DNA of 58,871 nt from positions 1 through 58,871 of the forward strand of contig JAHJOQ010000137.1 in the NCBI GenBank assembly GCA_018820315.1. Direction: 5' to 3'. This DNA is from Candidatus Zixiibacteriota bacterium (lineage in GTDB: Bacteria; Zixibacteria; MSB-5A5; JAABVY01; JAHJOQ01). The notes under the pieces are model-generated. The model made no database searches and had not been told where the DNA came from. It saw nothing but the letters and a program-made list of their open reading frames with translations. Made by a program: the position numbers and the translations under genes. Position 1 is the first letter of the stretch. Each line of letters begins with the position of its first letter. Of this stretch, positions 7,532 to 15,947 are shown in pieces.

Positions 7532-8301
7532 ATGAAAGAACTCGGCTGGAAGGAAGCAATAGTCAAAGCGCTCGAGAAAAAGAACGAGCCGATGCATTAT
7601 ACAGACATAGCTCAGGTTATCGCAGACGAGGGCTTGAAAAGGAAATTTGGAGCAACTCCCGCGGCTTCGGTTGCTTCAACTATTTCCTTGTCCCTGAATA
7701 ACGACGGCGATAAGACGCCTTTCGTCAAAGTCAGTCGGGCGTATATGCACTCAAAACGCCGGTGAAAACACCAGCGGGCGGGACAACCGCACCGGAGGAA
7801 GAAAAAGGAGACACTGGATTCGTCAATGCATTCGGAATGTATTGGAAAAGAGCTAACGTGCTTTGGAACAAGACACCGAAGCTTCTAGGGCAACAACAAC
7901 CCGTCAGCGATCCAGTGGACTTCTGCCAGCAGAAAGGCGTCTATCTTCTGCATGATGGCAACAAAGTGGTATATGTAGGCAGGACCACAGACCAGTCGCT
8001 GGGGCTTCGTTTGAAGCAGCATATCTCTGACCGCCTCAATGGGCGCTGGGATCGCTCTTCCTGGTTCGGGATATTTGGGGTTTTGGATGACGGAACTCTT
8101 TCGACAAATGCTGCCGAGACCTTCAATATTGAAAACTTGATAGCCACGATGGAAGCCTTACTAATCGAGGGACTTGAGCCGCCACAAAACCGCAAGCGCG
8201 GCGATGACTTCAGTGCGGTGGAGTTCCTTCAGGTAGGGGACCCGGAAATCCGAAAGAACCAAACGCTGGATCTTATTGAAGAGCTAAAAAAGAGAGTGTG
8301 A
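7532..8301 (+). pseudogene. HARE-HTH + GIY-YIG nuclease gene split by a one-base frameshift
   Basis: The first frame (7532-7765) encodes a HARE-HTH domain, a winged helix found on restriction and chromatin proteins (GWKEAIVKALEKKNEP, YTDIAQVIADEGLKR). The second (7762-8301) encodes a GIY-YIG nuclease: GVYLLHDGNKVVYVGRT, then LGLRLKQH, and the catalytic-type glutamate in IATMEALLIEG. Upstream of 7762 the second frame is open back to about 7738 and reads GVYALKTPV, the natural continuation of TPFVKVSR in the first frame. Restoring one base at the GGG run at 7737-7739 gives a single protein of about 257 residues. This could be a mutation, programmed -1 frameshifting or a sequencing error. GGAGG lies upstream of the ATG at 7532. 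GIY-YIG domains of this kind cut DNA in restriction, repair or mobile elements. Confidence 0.75.
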
Positions 8302-8420
8302 TGCCAAGACAAGGAGCACCCGTTGACACCGGATAGGGAGTCGTCAGAATATTCTCGCTTTTGCGAGCGTCTGCCCTTCGCTGCGCTCATGCGGGTAGTG
8401 ATCCTGAGCCATATAGTCAC

Positions 8421-8450
8421 ATAAAACAAAGGGCTGCAAAAATGCAGCCC
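8421..8450 (-). terminator. Terminator of the NYN-domain gene
   Basis: GGGCTGCA and TGCAGCCC form a perfect eight-base stem at 8431-8450 with a four-base loop. On the minus strand it is followed by TTTGTTTTAT, so it best serves the leftward NYN gene ending at 8476. Confidence 0.7.
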
Positions 8451-8475
8451 TTGCTTCTTCATATCGTCAGTCCGA

Positions 8476-9147
8476 TCACCCGACAAACAGACCATTTATG
8501 AGCGAATCGCGTTGAGCTGTCCTGTCGTCGATCAACCTCGATAACATCATGGGATAAGTGACGGCATTAATCAATGACTGCGAGACCCTTGTCTGCTCAC
8601 GCCTTCTGCTTCCAGACTCGGTATCGAACTCATAACTGAAATCCCAACCGAGCAGCATCACGCGCGCCCCCATGCCGTTGAGTTTCTTGACCAGCGAAAC
8701 GTAGTCACCATCACACGCAACAAGTACGACAACATCAAACTGCCGATGATAGGCGAGATCGAGCGACTCCACAGATAGCAAAACGTCGACGCCCTTTTCC
8801 ACCGGCCGTGGATAGTTGGTCTCGTCGAGCGGCAGATAGTGAGTCAGGATTCCTGTCTTAATCAATACATCGTCGAAGATACGCTCTTTTTCGAGTTGAT
8901 CTGTGGCGGAAGCCGTCTGTGCCGATAATCTGCCACGGAAATAGTGGGCCTCAATAATGTGGCAATACTGTTCTTCGACATCCTCTAATTCTGCTACTTT
9001 CGCGCGAACAAATGCGTGAATACCGTCAAATGATAATCTTGCTTTCCTTCGATGCCCGAACTTATAGAAGTTGCTTACTTTGAAGAAATAACTACCGTCA
9101 TAGAATATCCCGATGCGTATAAGTTTGCCCGTTCTGCGTTCAGCCAT
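8476..9147 (-). CDS. NYN domain protein (LabA/DUF88 family), putative RNase
   Basis: The protein of 223 residues opens with IRIGIFYDGSYFF, the first acidic strand of the NYN/PIN-like fold, and has the second conserved cluster KGVDVLLSVESLDLAY and FDVVVLVACDGDYVSLVKKL, supplying the remaining acidic residues of the metal-dependent nuclease centre. NYN proteins are predicted to cleave or process RNA. The last 60 residues are basic and lack a named domain. The ATG at 9147 follows GAGGAGG on the minus strand, spaced about right. It appears to be transcribed alone and has its own terminator. Confidence 0.85.
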   Translation of the reverse strand: MAERRTGKLIRIGIFYDGSYFFKVSNFYKFGHRRKARLSFDGIHAFVRAKVAELEDVEEQYCHIIEAHYFRGRLSAQTASATDQLEKERIFDDVLIKTGILTHYLPLDETNYPRPVEKGVDVLLSVESLDLAYHRQFDVVVLVACDGDYVSLVKKLNGMGARVMLLGWDFSYEFDTESGSRRREQTRVSQSLINAVTYPMMLSRLIDDRTAQRDSLINGLFVG

Positions 9148-9251
9148 TGAGCCTCCTCTCGGTTTGAAGTTTCTTGAGTTCTAACTCTTCGTCGTTGTGA
9201 TTGTATCTCGAATAATGACAAATGTCCAGTGTATTCGATCAAGTTCTCCGA

Positions 9252-9638
9252 TCAGATATATGCAATCGCGTCCATTTCAATAGCCGCACCCTTCGGAAGA
9301 CGGCTCACTTCTACAGTGGCTCGTGCCGGTGGGTCAGTCGTGAAGAAACCGGCATACGCCTGATTGAATTCCTCGAAATTATCCATGTCGGTCAGGAATA
9401 CGGTAATTTTGACCACTCTGTCGAGGCTGGAGTCGGCGGCATCGAGAACCTCCCGAAGATTCACGAGTATTCGCTCTGTCTGCTCTCGCACCGTACCATT
9501 GAGCAGTTTTCCCGTCGCCGGGTCTATCGCTATTTGTCCGGAGCAGAATACCAGTCGACCCGAGTCGATCACAACTGCCTGTGAGTACGCTCCAATTGCA
9601 GCCGGCGCATGCTCAGTCGACACGATCCTTTTAGCCAT
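9252..9638 (-). CDS. RidA family enamine/imine deaminase
   Basis: At 128 residues it has the full YjgF/YER057c/UK114 family length. RidA hydrolyses reactive 2-aminoacrylate and other enamines formed by PLP enzymes. Visible signatures are APAAIGAYSQAV, FCSGQIAIDP, and DPPARATVEVSRLPKGAAIEM, in which the arginine after PPA is the substrate-binding residue of active RidA proteins. AAAGGAG precedes the ATG at 9638, and a promoter is visible upstream. The neighbours do not point to a pathway, which is normal for this housekeeping family. Confidence 0.93.
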   Translation of the reverse strand: MAKRIVSTEHAPAAIGAYSQAVVIDSGRLVFCSGQIAIDPATGKLLNGTVREQTERILVNLREVLDAADSSLDRVVKITVFLTDMDNFEEFNQAYAGFFTTDPPARATVEVSRLPKGAAIEMDAIAYI

Positions 9639-9661
9639 ACGTCACTCCTTTCAGAGCTTCA

Positions 9662-9690
9662 AAGATACTCTGAGCAAAGGCTCGTGTCAA
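9662..9690 (-). promoter_or_regulatory. Sigma70-type promoter of ridA
   Basis: On the minus strand TTGACA (9690-9685) is followed by a 17-base spacer and TATCTT (9667-9662). Transcription would begin near 9655, leaving a short leader with the ribosome site before the ATG at 9638. Confidence 0.5.
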
Positions 9691-9779
9691 ACTGCAGTTT
9701 TGGATTGACCGGAACTTCTGACCGATTCTGCCGGGAATATGGTCGTTGGAGGCCTCAGTTTCGCCGAGCACGGGATATA

Positions 9780-10772
9780 TCATTTTTTCGACATGTAGTT
9801 ATCGGGACCCATTAGTACGGTGAATTCTCGGAGGAATCTCTCGTCGTACGCCGCGCCCTTGTTGTACATCTCTTTCAAAGCCGGGTAGCTACCCATCGCA
9901 TTTTGATAGACCCTCCTTGTAGTAAGGGCATCAAATACATCACAGATGGCCACAATCTTGCCAAAATCGTGAATTTCATGACCTGCAACGCCGTACGGAT
10001 AGCCGGAGCCATCGATTCTCTCATGATGCTGGAGTACGGGGTAATATGCGGTTTCCGGTATAATATCCGACTCCTTCAGAATCTCCTGACCCCACCTCGG
10101 GTGTTTCCTGATGATCTCGATTTCGGCATTATTAAGCGACGACTTCTTCTTTAGTATTCTCTCAGAGATTCTTGACTTCCCGACATCGTGAAGTAGAGCA
10201 CCCTGGCCAAGTGTCTTTAGTTCATCGCTGTTCGTAATCCCGAGTTGATTCGCAAGGGCAATGGCAAAAGTGCAGACATTGACCGAATGGGTGTAAGTGT
10301 AATAGTCGAATGATGTGATCCTCATCAGATTCAAGAAAGCCTCCCGCCCGCTTAGAACATAGGAGACCTGCGTTGACACCAGTGATTGGGATCGGTGTAT
10401 GTTTTCGCCGAGGTTGGGATTGGCCAGCACATCCTTGACCAATGCCTTGGATGCGTCATATACGATCGCCGCTTTCTTCTCCTCTTCTATGAGAGGATCC
10501 TGCACTATTCTACTCAGGTTCGTTTCGATATATCTCTGATATTCCCCTTTGGCAGTTACGGGCACAAAGAGCTGCATGACGTTATTTCCCATAAGCTTCT
10601 GCCTGGTTCTTTCGGTAAACGGCAGTAACTTTGATCGATAGAGCACCATATCGCGGCCGAGCCGTATGAAGAGATCGAAATCGAGAATGGTATCGATCAT
10701 CAACGACTCGAGATATATGGGCAGAAATGGGTTAACCCCGCTTACAGCCGGTTTTTTCGTGCTGAGCGCCAT
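9780..10772 (-). CDS. HD-GYP domain protein, putative cyclic-di-GMP phosphodiesterase
   Basis: This 330-residue protein has an N-terminal region of about 140 residues without a clear named domain, followed by an HD-GYP domain: YTHSVNVCTFA, LLHDVGKSRI (the HD pair), KHPRWGQ, VLQHHERIDGSGYP (HH plus the GYP-type motif) and ICDVFDALT. All metal-ligand positions look intact, so it should hydrolyse cyclic di-GMP. No transmembrane segment or receiver domain is present, so it is probably cytoplasmic and its input is unknown. The next minus-strand gene downstream begins 876 bases away across a palindrome and other genes, so an operon is not evident. Confidence 0.88.
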   Translation of the reverse strand: MALSTKKPAVSGVNPFLPIYLESLMIDTILDFDLFIRLGRDMVLYRSKLLPFTERTRQKLMGNNVMQLFVPVTAKGEYQRYIETNLSRIVQDPLIEEEKKAAIVYDASKALVKDVLANPNLGENIHRSQSLVSTQVSYVLSGREAFLNLMRITSFDYYTYTHSVNVCTFAIALANQLGITNSDELKTLGQGALLHDVGKSRISERILKKKSSLNNAEIEIIRKHPRWGQEILKESDIIPETAYYPVLQHHERIDGSGYPYGVAGHEIHDFGKIVAICDVFDALTTRRVYQNAMGSYPALKEMYNKGAAYDERFLREFTVLMGPDNYMSKK

Positions 10773-10823
10773 TTGTAAGGATTATCGGTATCAAGACGAA
10801 ACGCATTATGCCACAAAGCAGGA

Positions 10824-10853
10824 AATCCTGCCGGGAGGCAGGATTTCTACGCA
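10824..10853. repeat. Small inverted repeat
   Basis: GAAATCCTGCC and GGCAGGATTTC face each other across four bases between the HD-GYP gene and the unknown gene at 10876. It resembles the GTCAGGATCC-type dispersed hairpins seen near 42886, 48170 and 50760. No T-run follows, so it is more likely a repeat than a terminator. Confidence 0.55.
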
Positions 10854-10875
10854 AAGCGGGTAAGTCAAGCCACTA

Positions 10876-11493
10876 CTATGTGTAGTTTTTGATCATGAGA
10901 AGTACGCTTTGTAGTGAGGAAGAAATGTTTGTGAGGGTTTTACTATATCTTTTCAATAGTTCGGAATATTGCCATCTCATCGAAAAGGCTTTCGGAGGGA
11001 AGTCAAAGATATCAAGAAGGGTGCTCTTGTAAGTCTCATCGAGATATCTCACAACATAATACACATAGTCTCCGACATCCTCTCCTTCGACTTCTCCGCA
11101 GGAAAGCTTGTCGCGGAATCCTTCGACCTTCTCAAGAACCACAGTCCCTAAGCACCAGGGTGTCATTATTACACCGAGGTTGTTGGCATCGGTGTAGAAC
11201 GAACGGACTGTCTTCAGCAGAATCTTATGAATCAGCATCTGGGAGCGGTAGAATGAGACCGTTTCAAGATTAGCCGGGTCGGTGTCGGCCAGCTTTGACT
11301 CATATTCCCGGTACCTGGCTTCTGACCGTTTCCAGAGTTCCTCAAGAAAGGAGTAATATTCTTCGATGTAGACTTTGACGTTCTCGCTGAGCGTCATTAT
11401 ATAGAACCCTTCGTGATCACGCTTGATCTTCGGTTCCGTGAATCCTTCGAGTCTTTCTGTCGGGAAGCCTCTCTTCAATTTGCCTGCTAACAT
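10876..11493 (-). CDS. Uncharacterised helical protein
   Basis: I do not recognise this protein. It has 205 residues from the ATG at 11493, chosen because GAGGAGG sits seven bases upstream; an extension to 11523 would add residues translated from the ribosome site. There is no signal peptide or membrane segment. The sequence is rich in long amphipathic helices (VYIEEYYSFLEELWKRSEARYREYE, in part) with many Tyr, Phe and charged residues. It is the first of the minus-strand genes after a divergent region facing ruvX. Its position just upstream of the HD-GYP gene may or may not be meaningful. Confidence 0.6.
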   Translation of the reverse strand: MLAGKLKRGFPTERLEGFTEPKIKRDHEGFYIMTLSENVKVYIEEYYSFLEELWKRSEARYREYESKLADTDPANLETVSFYRSQMLIHKILLKTVRSFYTDANNLGVIMTPWCLGTVVLEKVEGFRDKLSCGEVEGEDVGDYVYYVVRYLDETYKSTLLDIFDFPPKAFSMRWQYSELLKRYSKTLTNISSSLQSVLLMIKNYT

Positions 11494-11740
11494 GGTGCCG
11501 CCTCCTCGCGATTGCTGATGCATTCCGGGTATCTCTTAAGCAATGGATGTGCCGTCTGACAGAGCCAGCTTTGGCCACCACCATTTGAGCCTTCCAACCG
11601 ATCTTACCCTGTGCTGATATTCAGGTTAGCCTCCATGTTCAAGGTCTGAACACTTGCTGACATCGGGGATAAGTGCGCACAATTCTGCTCAATATTGCCT
11701 GCAGGTGTGAACGAGACTGCAGCTTTTTTGCTCGCAAGGT

Positions 11741-11769
11741 TTGACTTGAGGGGCAAAGCCGTATATATA
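11741..11769 (+). promoter_or_regulatory. Promoter of ruvX, predicting a leaderless transcript
   Basis: TTGACT at 11741-11746 and TATATA at 11764-11769 are 17 bases apart. The expected start, seven bases after the -10 box, falls on the ruvX ATG at 11776. No Shine-Dalgarno sequence precedes that ATG, which fits leaderless translation. Confidence 0.5.
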
Positions 11770-11775
11770 GACATC

Positions 11776-12201
11776 ATGGCTAGAGCGCTTGCGATAGATT
11801 ATGGGAGAAGAAGAATCGGCCTTGCGTATTCAGATCCGGATCAAATAATAATCTCTCATCGTGAGACAATTCTGATAACCGGTATGAACGATGCGGTCAG
11901 GAAATTGTCTCAATATATTGAGCAGCATGAAATCGGCGAAGTTGTGATCGGTTTCCCGTTCAGGGAGGATGGCAGCGCAGGCGAGTTGGGCGCTGAGATC
12001 GAATACTTGAAATCGGCTCTGTCGAAGAAACTGCCGGGACTGACGATTGAATTTGCAGATGAGCGGTATACATCGTATTTGGGCGCCAAAATTGTTCATC
12101 TGAGTGGAAAGAAAATAGGCGACGATAAGGGCAGAGTAGATGCGGCGGCGGCCGGTATTATACTTGAAGACTTCATGAATCGAGACCGAGGCGAGCGTTA
12201 G
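11776..12201 (+). CDS. ruvX: RuvX/YqgF family RNase H-like nuclease
   Basis: The 141-residue protein has the RNase H-like motifs of this universal family: ALAIDYGRRRIGLA with the first catalytic Asp, EVVIGFPFREDGS, and the closing FADERYTSYLGA with Glu/Arg and DAAAAGIILEDFM with the last Asp. RuvX (YqgF) has been linked to Holliday-junction resolution and to 16S rRNA 5'-end processing. An upstream TTG-started extension to 11695 looks unlike the family; the ATG at 11776 gives the normal length. It heads an operon with the 44-residue peptide and mltG, an arrangement (ruvX-mltG) seen in many bacteria. Confidence 0.92.
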   Translation: MARALAIDYGRRRIGLAYSDPDQIIISHRETILITGMNDAVRKLSQYIEQHEIGEVVIGFPFREDGSAGELGAEIEYLKSALSKKLPGLTIEFADERYTSYLGAKIVHLSGKKIGDDKGRVDAAAAGIILEDFMNRDRGER

Positions 12202-12202
12202 C

Positions 12203-12337
12203 ATGCAGAACATCTCTGTGGGTGACATTATATCCTGGGCTCTGTTTTCAATTCTAATACTGATTTCCACGATTTGCTTCATTCCGCTGAAGATTCTCTC
12301 ATATCCGGTCAGATGGATTCGAAGGAGTATTGCATGA
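12203..12337 (+). CDS. 44-residue single-span membrane peptide
   Basis: The ATG lies one base after the ruvX stop, and the stop codon overlaps the mltG ATG as ATGA. The peptide reads MQNISVGDII, then a hydrophobic span of about 20 residues (WALFSILILISTICFIPL), then a basic tail PVRWIRRSIA. By the positive-inside rule the C-terminus would face the cytoplasm. Being locked between ruvX and mltG by translational coupling argues that it is expressed. I know no family for it. Because mltG encodes a membrane peptidoglycan enzyme, an accessory role in division or cell-wall growth is a reasonable guess only. Confidence 0.6.
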   Translation: MQNISVGDIISWALFSILILISTICFIPLKILSYPVRWIRRSIA

Positions 12338-13326
12338 AATCCATCAGAGTGATCCTCGTGGTTTTGCTGATAATCGCAATCCTATCAGCCGCCTATATTG
12401 TCATATGGTTCGCTACTCACCCGTTATCCGGGTCAGAATCCGCCAGCCTGTTCATTCATCCCGGCGATACAGGGACTCAAGTCGCGAAGTGCGCGGACAG
12501 CCTTGGACTGGTTTCCTCCGTCAGAAGTCTCAGGATTCTCAGTATCCTGACAGGCTTGGACAAGAAGCTGCGAGTCGGCCGGTACGATTTCACGCCGGAT
12601 CACTCACGCCTTGATATCTACAGGATGCTCAGAGATGGGAAGGCGGTTTCGATTAAGGTGACGATCCCGGAAGGACTGACGCTGAAGCGGATTCTCTCAA
12701 TCCTCGCCGATTCCACTCACAGCAGTCACGATGAGTTCCGCAGGCTTGCGGCGGACACTGCATTTATTGAGACACTTGGATTTCATACTGAATCACTCGA
12801 GGGCTATCTCTTCCCCGAAACCTATCTGATACCCTGGGGCGCTCCTCCGCCGTACACTGTCAAGGCAGTTACCGACAACCTAAACAACTTTCTGGTCGAC
12901 TCGCTCAAGAATCGAATGCGGGAGATCCATTTCAGTTTGCATGAGACTTTGACGCTGGCATCGTTGATCGAGTCTGAAGCGCGCGATGGCGAGGAACGTG
13001 AGCTTATATCCTCCGTCTACCATAACAGACTCAGACAAGGAATGCTGCTGCAATGCGACCCGACTGTGATCTATGCGCTGGGTGGATTAGACAGAGCTCT
13101 ACTCCTCACGGATCTGGAAATCGACTCGCCTTACAATACATATAAGTACTCCGGACTGCCTCCGGGTCCTATCTGCTCTCCGGGGTCAGCATCGCTTTTG
13201 GCCGCTCTTTATCCGGCTGAAACGAGGTTTCTATTCTTCGTTGCCGACGGTTCAGGCAAGCACATCTTCTCGGAAACACTGCAACAACATAATACAGCAA
13301 GAAGCAGAGTTAAAGCAAATCGATGA
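12334..13326 (+). CDS. mltG: Endolytic murein transglycosylase MltG
   Basis: The inner-membrane lytic enzyme cuts nascent glycan strands and so sets peptidoglycan chain length. It has an N-terminal membrane span (about 5-25), a LysM-like segment, and the YceG catalytic domain with LASLIESEARDGEER, whose first Glu (about residue 213) corresponds to the catalytic one, followed by VYHNRLRQGMLLQCDPTV, SPYNTY and LPPGPICSPG. Length (330) is normal. The start is the ATG in the GGAGTATTGCATGA overlap, with a good ribosome site; the longer frame from 12274 is the membrane peptide read out of phase. Confidence 0.93.
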   Translation: MKSIRVILVVLLIIAILSAAYIVIWFATHPLSGSESASLFIHPGDTGTQVAKCADSLGLVSSVRSLRILSILTGLDKKLRVGRYDFTPDHSRLDIYRMLRDGKAVSIKVTIPEGLTLKRILSILADSTHSSHDEFRRLAADTAFIETLGFHTESLEGYLFPETYLIPWGAPPPYTVKAVTDNLNNFLVDSLKNRMREIHFSLHETLTLASLIESEARDGEERELISSVYHNRLRQGMLLQCDPTVIYALGGLDRALLLTDLEIDSPYNTYKYSGLPPGPICSPGSASLLAALYPAETRFLFFVADGSGKHIFSETLQQHNTARSRVKANR

Positions 13327-13583
13327 TGTCGCGCCTTCCCGGCTCTCCTGCTGCGAGCGACCGAGCACTCTGAACAGAACATCAAATTCGCGTCCTGAAG
13401 TTCGATCTCCGATCCTCCATCGACACTCGAGTCATAAAACTCGCCGGAGATACCTAACAAGCTGATCCACTTGTGCCGATTAAAAGAGTACTTAAATTAA
13501 GTTTTTTTGTTGACTAAGAATTGATAACAAACAAAATTTGCAGTAGCTAGAAAAAAGGAACCCCTTAAACCAGGAGTATCGTA

Positions 13584-13778
13584 ATGCCCGTGAAGAAGAA
13601 GGCTACGAAAAAGAAAGCTACTAAGAAGAAAGTAGCGAAGAAGGCTACGAAGAAGAAAGTTGCGAAGAAGGCTACGAAGAAGAAAGCTACCAAGAAAAAA
13701 GCAACTAAGAAGAAAGCAACTAAGAAAAAAGCTACCAAGAAGAAAGCCACGAAGAAAAAAGCTACCAAGAAGAAATAA
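13584..13778 (+). CDS. Histone H1-like lysine repeat protein
   Basis: The 64-residue protein contains only M, P, V, K, A and T; 37 residues are lysine. After MPV it is a tandem array of KKKAT units, interrupted twice by KKKVAKKAT, ending in KKK. Such lysine/alanine repeats are typical of bacterial H1-like proteins (Chlamydia Hc2, Bordetella BpH1), which bind DNA through an unstructured basic chain. AGGAG lies eight bases before the ATG, and a strong terminator follows, so it is a real monocistronic gene. The DNA is a near-perfect 15-base tandem repeat, so copy number probably varies between strains. Frames on the opposite strand are artefacts. Confidence 0.85.
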   Translation: MPVKKKATKKKATKKKVAKKATKKKVAKKATKKKATKKKATKKKATKKKATKKKATKKKATKKK

Positions 13779-13819
13779 CTTAGTTGCTATGTTCTGTCGC
13801 GGCTTTGCGACAACGACTG

Positions 13820-13845
13820 ACGGGCGGCTCTGCCGCCCGTTTTTT
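13820..13845 (+). terminator. Strong rho-independent terminator
   Basis: ACGGGCGGC and GCCGCCCGT form a perfect nine-base GC-rich stem with a TCT loop, followed by a T-run. It lies 41 bases after the stop of the lysine repeat gene. Confidence 0.9.
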
Positions 13846-14001
13846 GTTGCAGATTGAGCAATTCCTCAGTAAATTCAGCCAGGTCATTAGCTGATCCAAA
13901 TCCATGATTAGGCCCAATCCAGGCCACGCCCAGATTCGCGCTTGGTTGCAAGAGATTCAGAAATGGCATACAATTCCGGACATAAGAGAGGGGATACGAC
14001 A

Positions 14002-15597
14002 ATGGCTAAGCTCTCCTGTTTGCTGCTGCTATTGCTGTTACTTGCCTCGGTCTCACTTGGGGGAGATAAGGATCAAGTGAACCTGAAGGATCCTGTGGGA
14101 CTGTTTGTGGACGGCTCGGATGATACTGTCACGACTGCGGTCGCCAGTCTGGCGTGTCTCTATCTGAAAATGAAAGGATATGATCCCATAAATCTGAATG
14201 ATGCGTGGGAAGAGGAAAGAAAGCTCCATGAGAAACGGGCAATTCGCAAACGTGCGTCCAAGTACGGCATCGAGTCACTCATATATTTGAATCTCAAACC
14301 TCCCGACAAGAGCGTTACCCACCACCTGTTCAAATGGCGATGGAGATCTACGGCAGCCCTCAAGCTGAAGGAGAAGTTGTTTCAGATGAATGTGGATGCG
14401 GACTTTCACCTGGACGCGAAGTCAAAACGACCCGATTACACCCGAGAGTTCAATCAGGCGGTACTACTCTCCACAGAGCTTGATTTCAAAGTAGGGGGTG
14501 ACCTCTCTCTGCGCCAGTTTGAGCCGGCGATCAGACTGGTTGGCTTAGCCATCGATTCGATCCTCAGTTTCATTCCTGATCGTTCCGATTCCAGCGTTGC
14601 GCCTTTGAAATTCGTTCCCACGACTGCTGTCTGCGACCGGCAATTCAAGCAATTCTATGGCGAGGATTGGACCAGAGAGATGGCTAAGCAGATTTACATG
14701 GCAAATGTGGTGCTGATCGATAATCTCGGAGTGGCGTTGAATGTCCAGGCGAACATGCTGTACGACGTGCCGCGTGAAGTCGAATCGATAGGCGATCTTC
14801 TGAGCCACCTCCAAACCGCAAATCTGACGATCCCGGATGGCATCGTCATTTTCTTCACTGGCTATAATCTCGACATTGCTGGAAAAATGCTCTTCACACT
14901 GGATGCTCTCGGGATGGCGCCTCTGGTCGGAAAACGGACCGTGATCGCCAGCACACCGATGGAACTGGAGGATGCAAAGCCGTGGGATCACCTCTACGAG
15001 GGACTCACGGTTGCCCACGAAGTCGGGCATATGTTCGGGGCGGCACACACAGACGATCACAATTCGATCATGTACCCGATCGCGAACGTGATAGTGCCGG
15101 AATTTGACACGCTTAACAAGGCTCGTATAGACAAGTTTCTGCCGTTGATTATGGGACAGAGTTGTTTCATCGATTCGCTGACGTATGATCAGCTCATAGA
15201 CTCACTCCTGGTAGCCTATCCTGATACATTCGATATGGTCAAGGTTCTGAATGGAGTGATGTACGATTTTGATCAGGGGAGAAAGCTCACGAAGAATACT
15301 CCCGATCTCGATAGTGACTATTTCTACACCATAGCATCCGGCATTCAGCTCTTCAAGTATGACATTAAGGGTGCCGCACGAGACAAGTTTGTCCGTGCAC
15401 TCGACAATGGTCCCGGATTTTCGGATCTGTTCTATCTTACCGGCCTGCTCTATCTCGAGGCCGACAGCACGGAGACTGGCTGCACCTACCTCGATGAAGC
15501 TCGTGAAGCTGGCCGATATGTGCCATTGTTTAGCGAATGTATCGAAGCTGATGAGCCATCTGACAGCACATCCGAGGATGAGTCTGAGGTCGACTAA
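14002..15597 (+). CDS. Secreted metzincin-type zinc metalloprotease
   Basis: A signal peptide (about 1-18, poly-Leu core) exports this 531-residue protein. At about residues 339-349 is HEVGHMFGAAH, the extended zinc motif HExxHxxGxxH of metzincins, followed closely by NSIMYP, the methionine turn. The short distance between the two recalls reprolysin or archaemetzincin-like members. The first 300 residues are alpha/beta in character and unassigned; the C-terminal 120 residues look like TPR helices and end in a Ser/Glu/Asp-rich tail. GAGAGGGG precedes the ATG at 14002; upstream extension to 13942 is not supported. It is flanked by the terminator before it and gatC after it, so it is likely transcribed alone. 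Confidence 0.8.
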   Translation: MAKLSCLLLLLLLLASVSLGGDKDQVNLKDPVGLFVDGSDDTVTTAVASLACLYLKMKGYDPINLNDAWEEERKLHEKRAIRKRASKYGIESLIYLNLKPPDKSVTHHLFKWRWRSTAALKLKEKLFQMNVDADFHLDAKSKRPDYTREFNQAVLLSTELDFKVGGDLSLRQFEPAIRLVGLAIDSILSFIPDRSDSSVAPLKFVPTTAVCDRQFKQFYGEDWTREMAKQIYMANVVLIDNLGVALNVQANMLYDVPREVESIGDLLSHLQTANLTIPDGIVIFFTGYNLDIAGKMLFTLDALGMAPLVGKRTVIASTPMELEDAKPWDHLYEGLTVAHEVGHMFGAAHTDDHNSIMYPIANVIVPEFDTLNKARIDKFLPLIMGQSCFIDSLTYDQLIDSLLVAYPDTFDMVKVLNGVMYDFDQGRKLTKNTPDLDSDYFYTIASGIQLFKYDIKGAARDKFVRALDNGPGFSDLFYLTGLLYLEADSTETGCTYLDEAREAGRYVPLFSECIEADEPSDSTSEDESEVD

Positions 15598-15656
15598 CTT
15601 CACCTTGACAGACTCGTCGCCATACTGTAAAATACGCACTGACTGAGAGGCGGACT

Positions 15657-15947
15657 ATGGCAGTATCGAGTGAAGAGATCAGACATATAGCTGAATTGGC
15701 AAAACTGAAATTGACTCCCGAAGAAATCGCGAGATTCCAGGTTGATCTGTCGGCAATTCTCGACTATGTGGATCAGTTGCGGCAGGTCGATACAACCGGA
15801 GTGACTGTGTCAGGAACATCAGCACAGATTGAGAATGTCTTTCGTGAAGATACAGTCGAGAACTCGTTGCCGATCGATAAGGCTCTTGAGAATGCTCCAG
15901 AAGTCAAGAACGGCATGTTTTCAGTCCCGAAAGTGATCGACAGTTGA
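15657..15947 (+). CDS. gatC: Asp/Glu-tRNA amidotransferase subunit C
   Basis: GatC bridges GatA and GatB in the complex that converts Glu-tRNA(Gln) to Gln-tRNA(Gln), and Asp-tRNA(Asn) to Asn-tRNA(Asn). The 96-residue protein has the family opening IRHIAELAKLKLTPEEI, the middle LSAILDYVDQL and the end VFREDTVENSLP and FSVPKVI. gatA and gatB are not next to it. Instead its stop overlaps the kdsB start (TTGA), so it leads the Kdo operon. GAGAGGCGG precedes the ATG. Confidence 0.95.
   Translation: MAVSSEEIRHIAELAKLKLTPEEIARFQVDLSAILDYVDQLRQVDTTGVTVSGTSAQIENVFREDTVENSLPIDKALENAPEVKNGMFSVPKVIDS

Noticed and set aside
7345-7701. 118-codon plus-strand frame overlapping the HARE-HTH gene
   Set aside because: Its composition is poor and it overlaps two frames that show real homology; part of it may be frameshifted excisionase sequence.
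13565-13768. Phe/Val/Ala repeat frame opposite the lysine-repeat gene
   Set aside because: It is the reverse complement of the KKKAT array; the plus strand has ribosome site and terminator.
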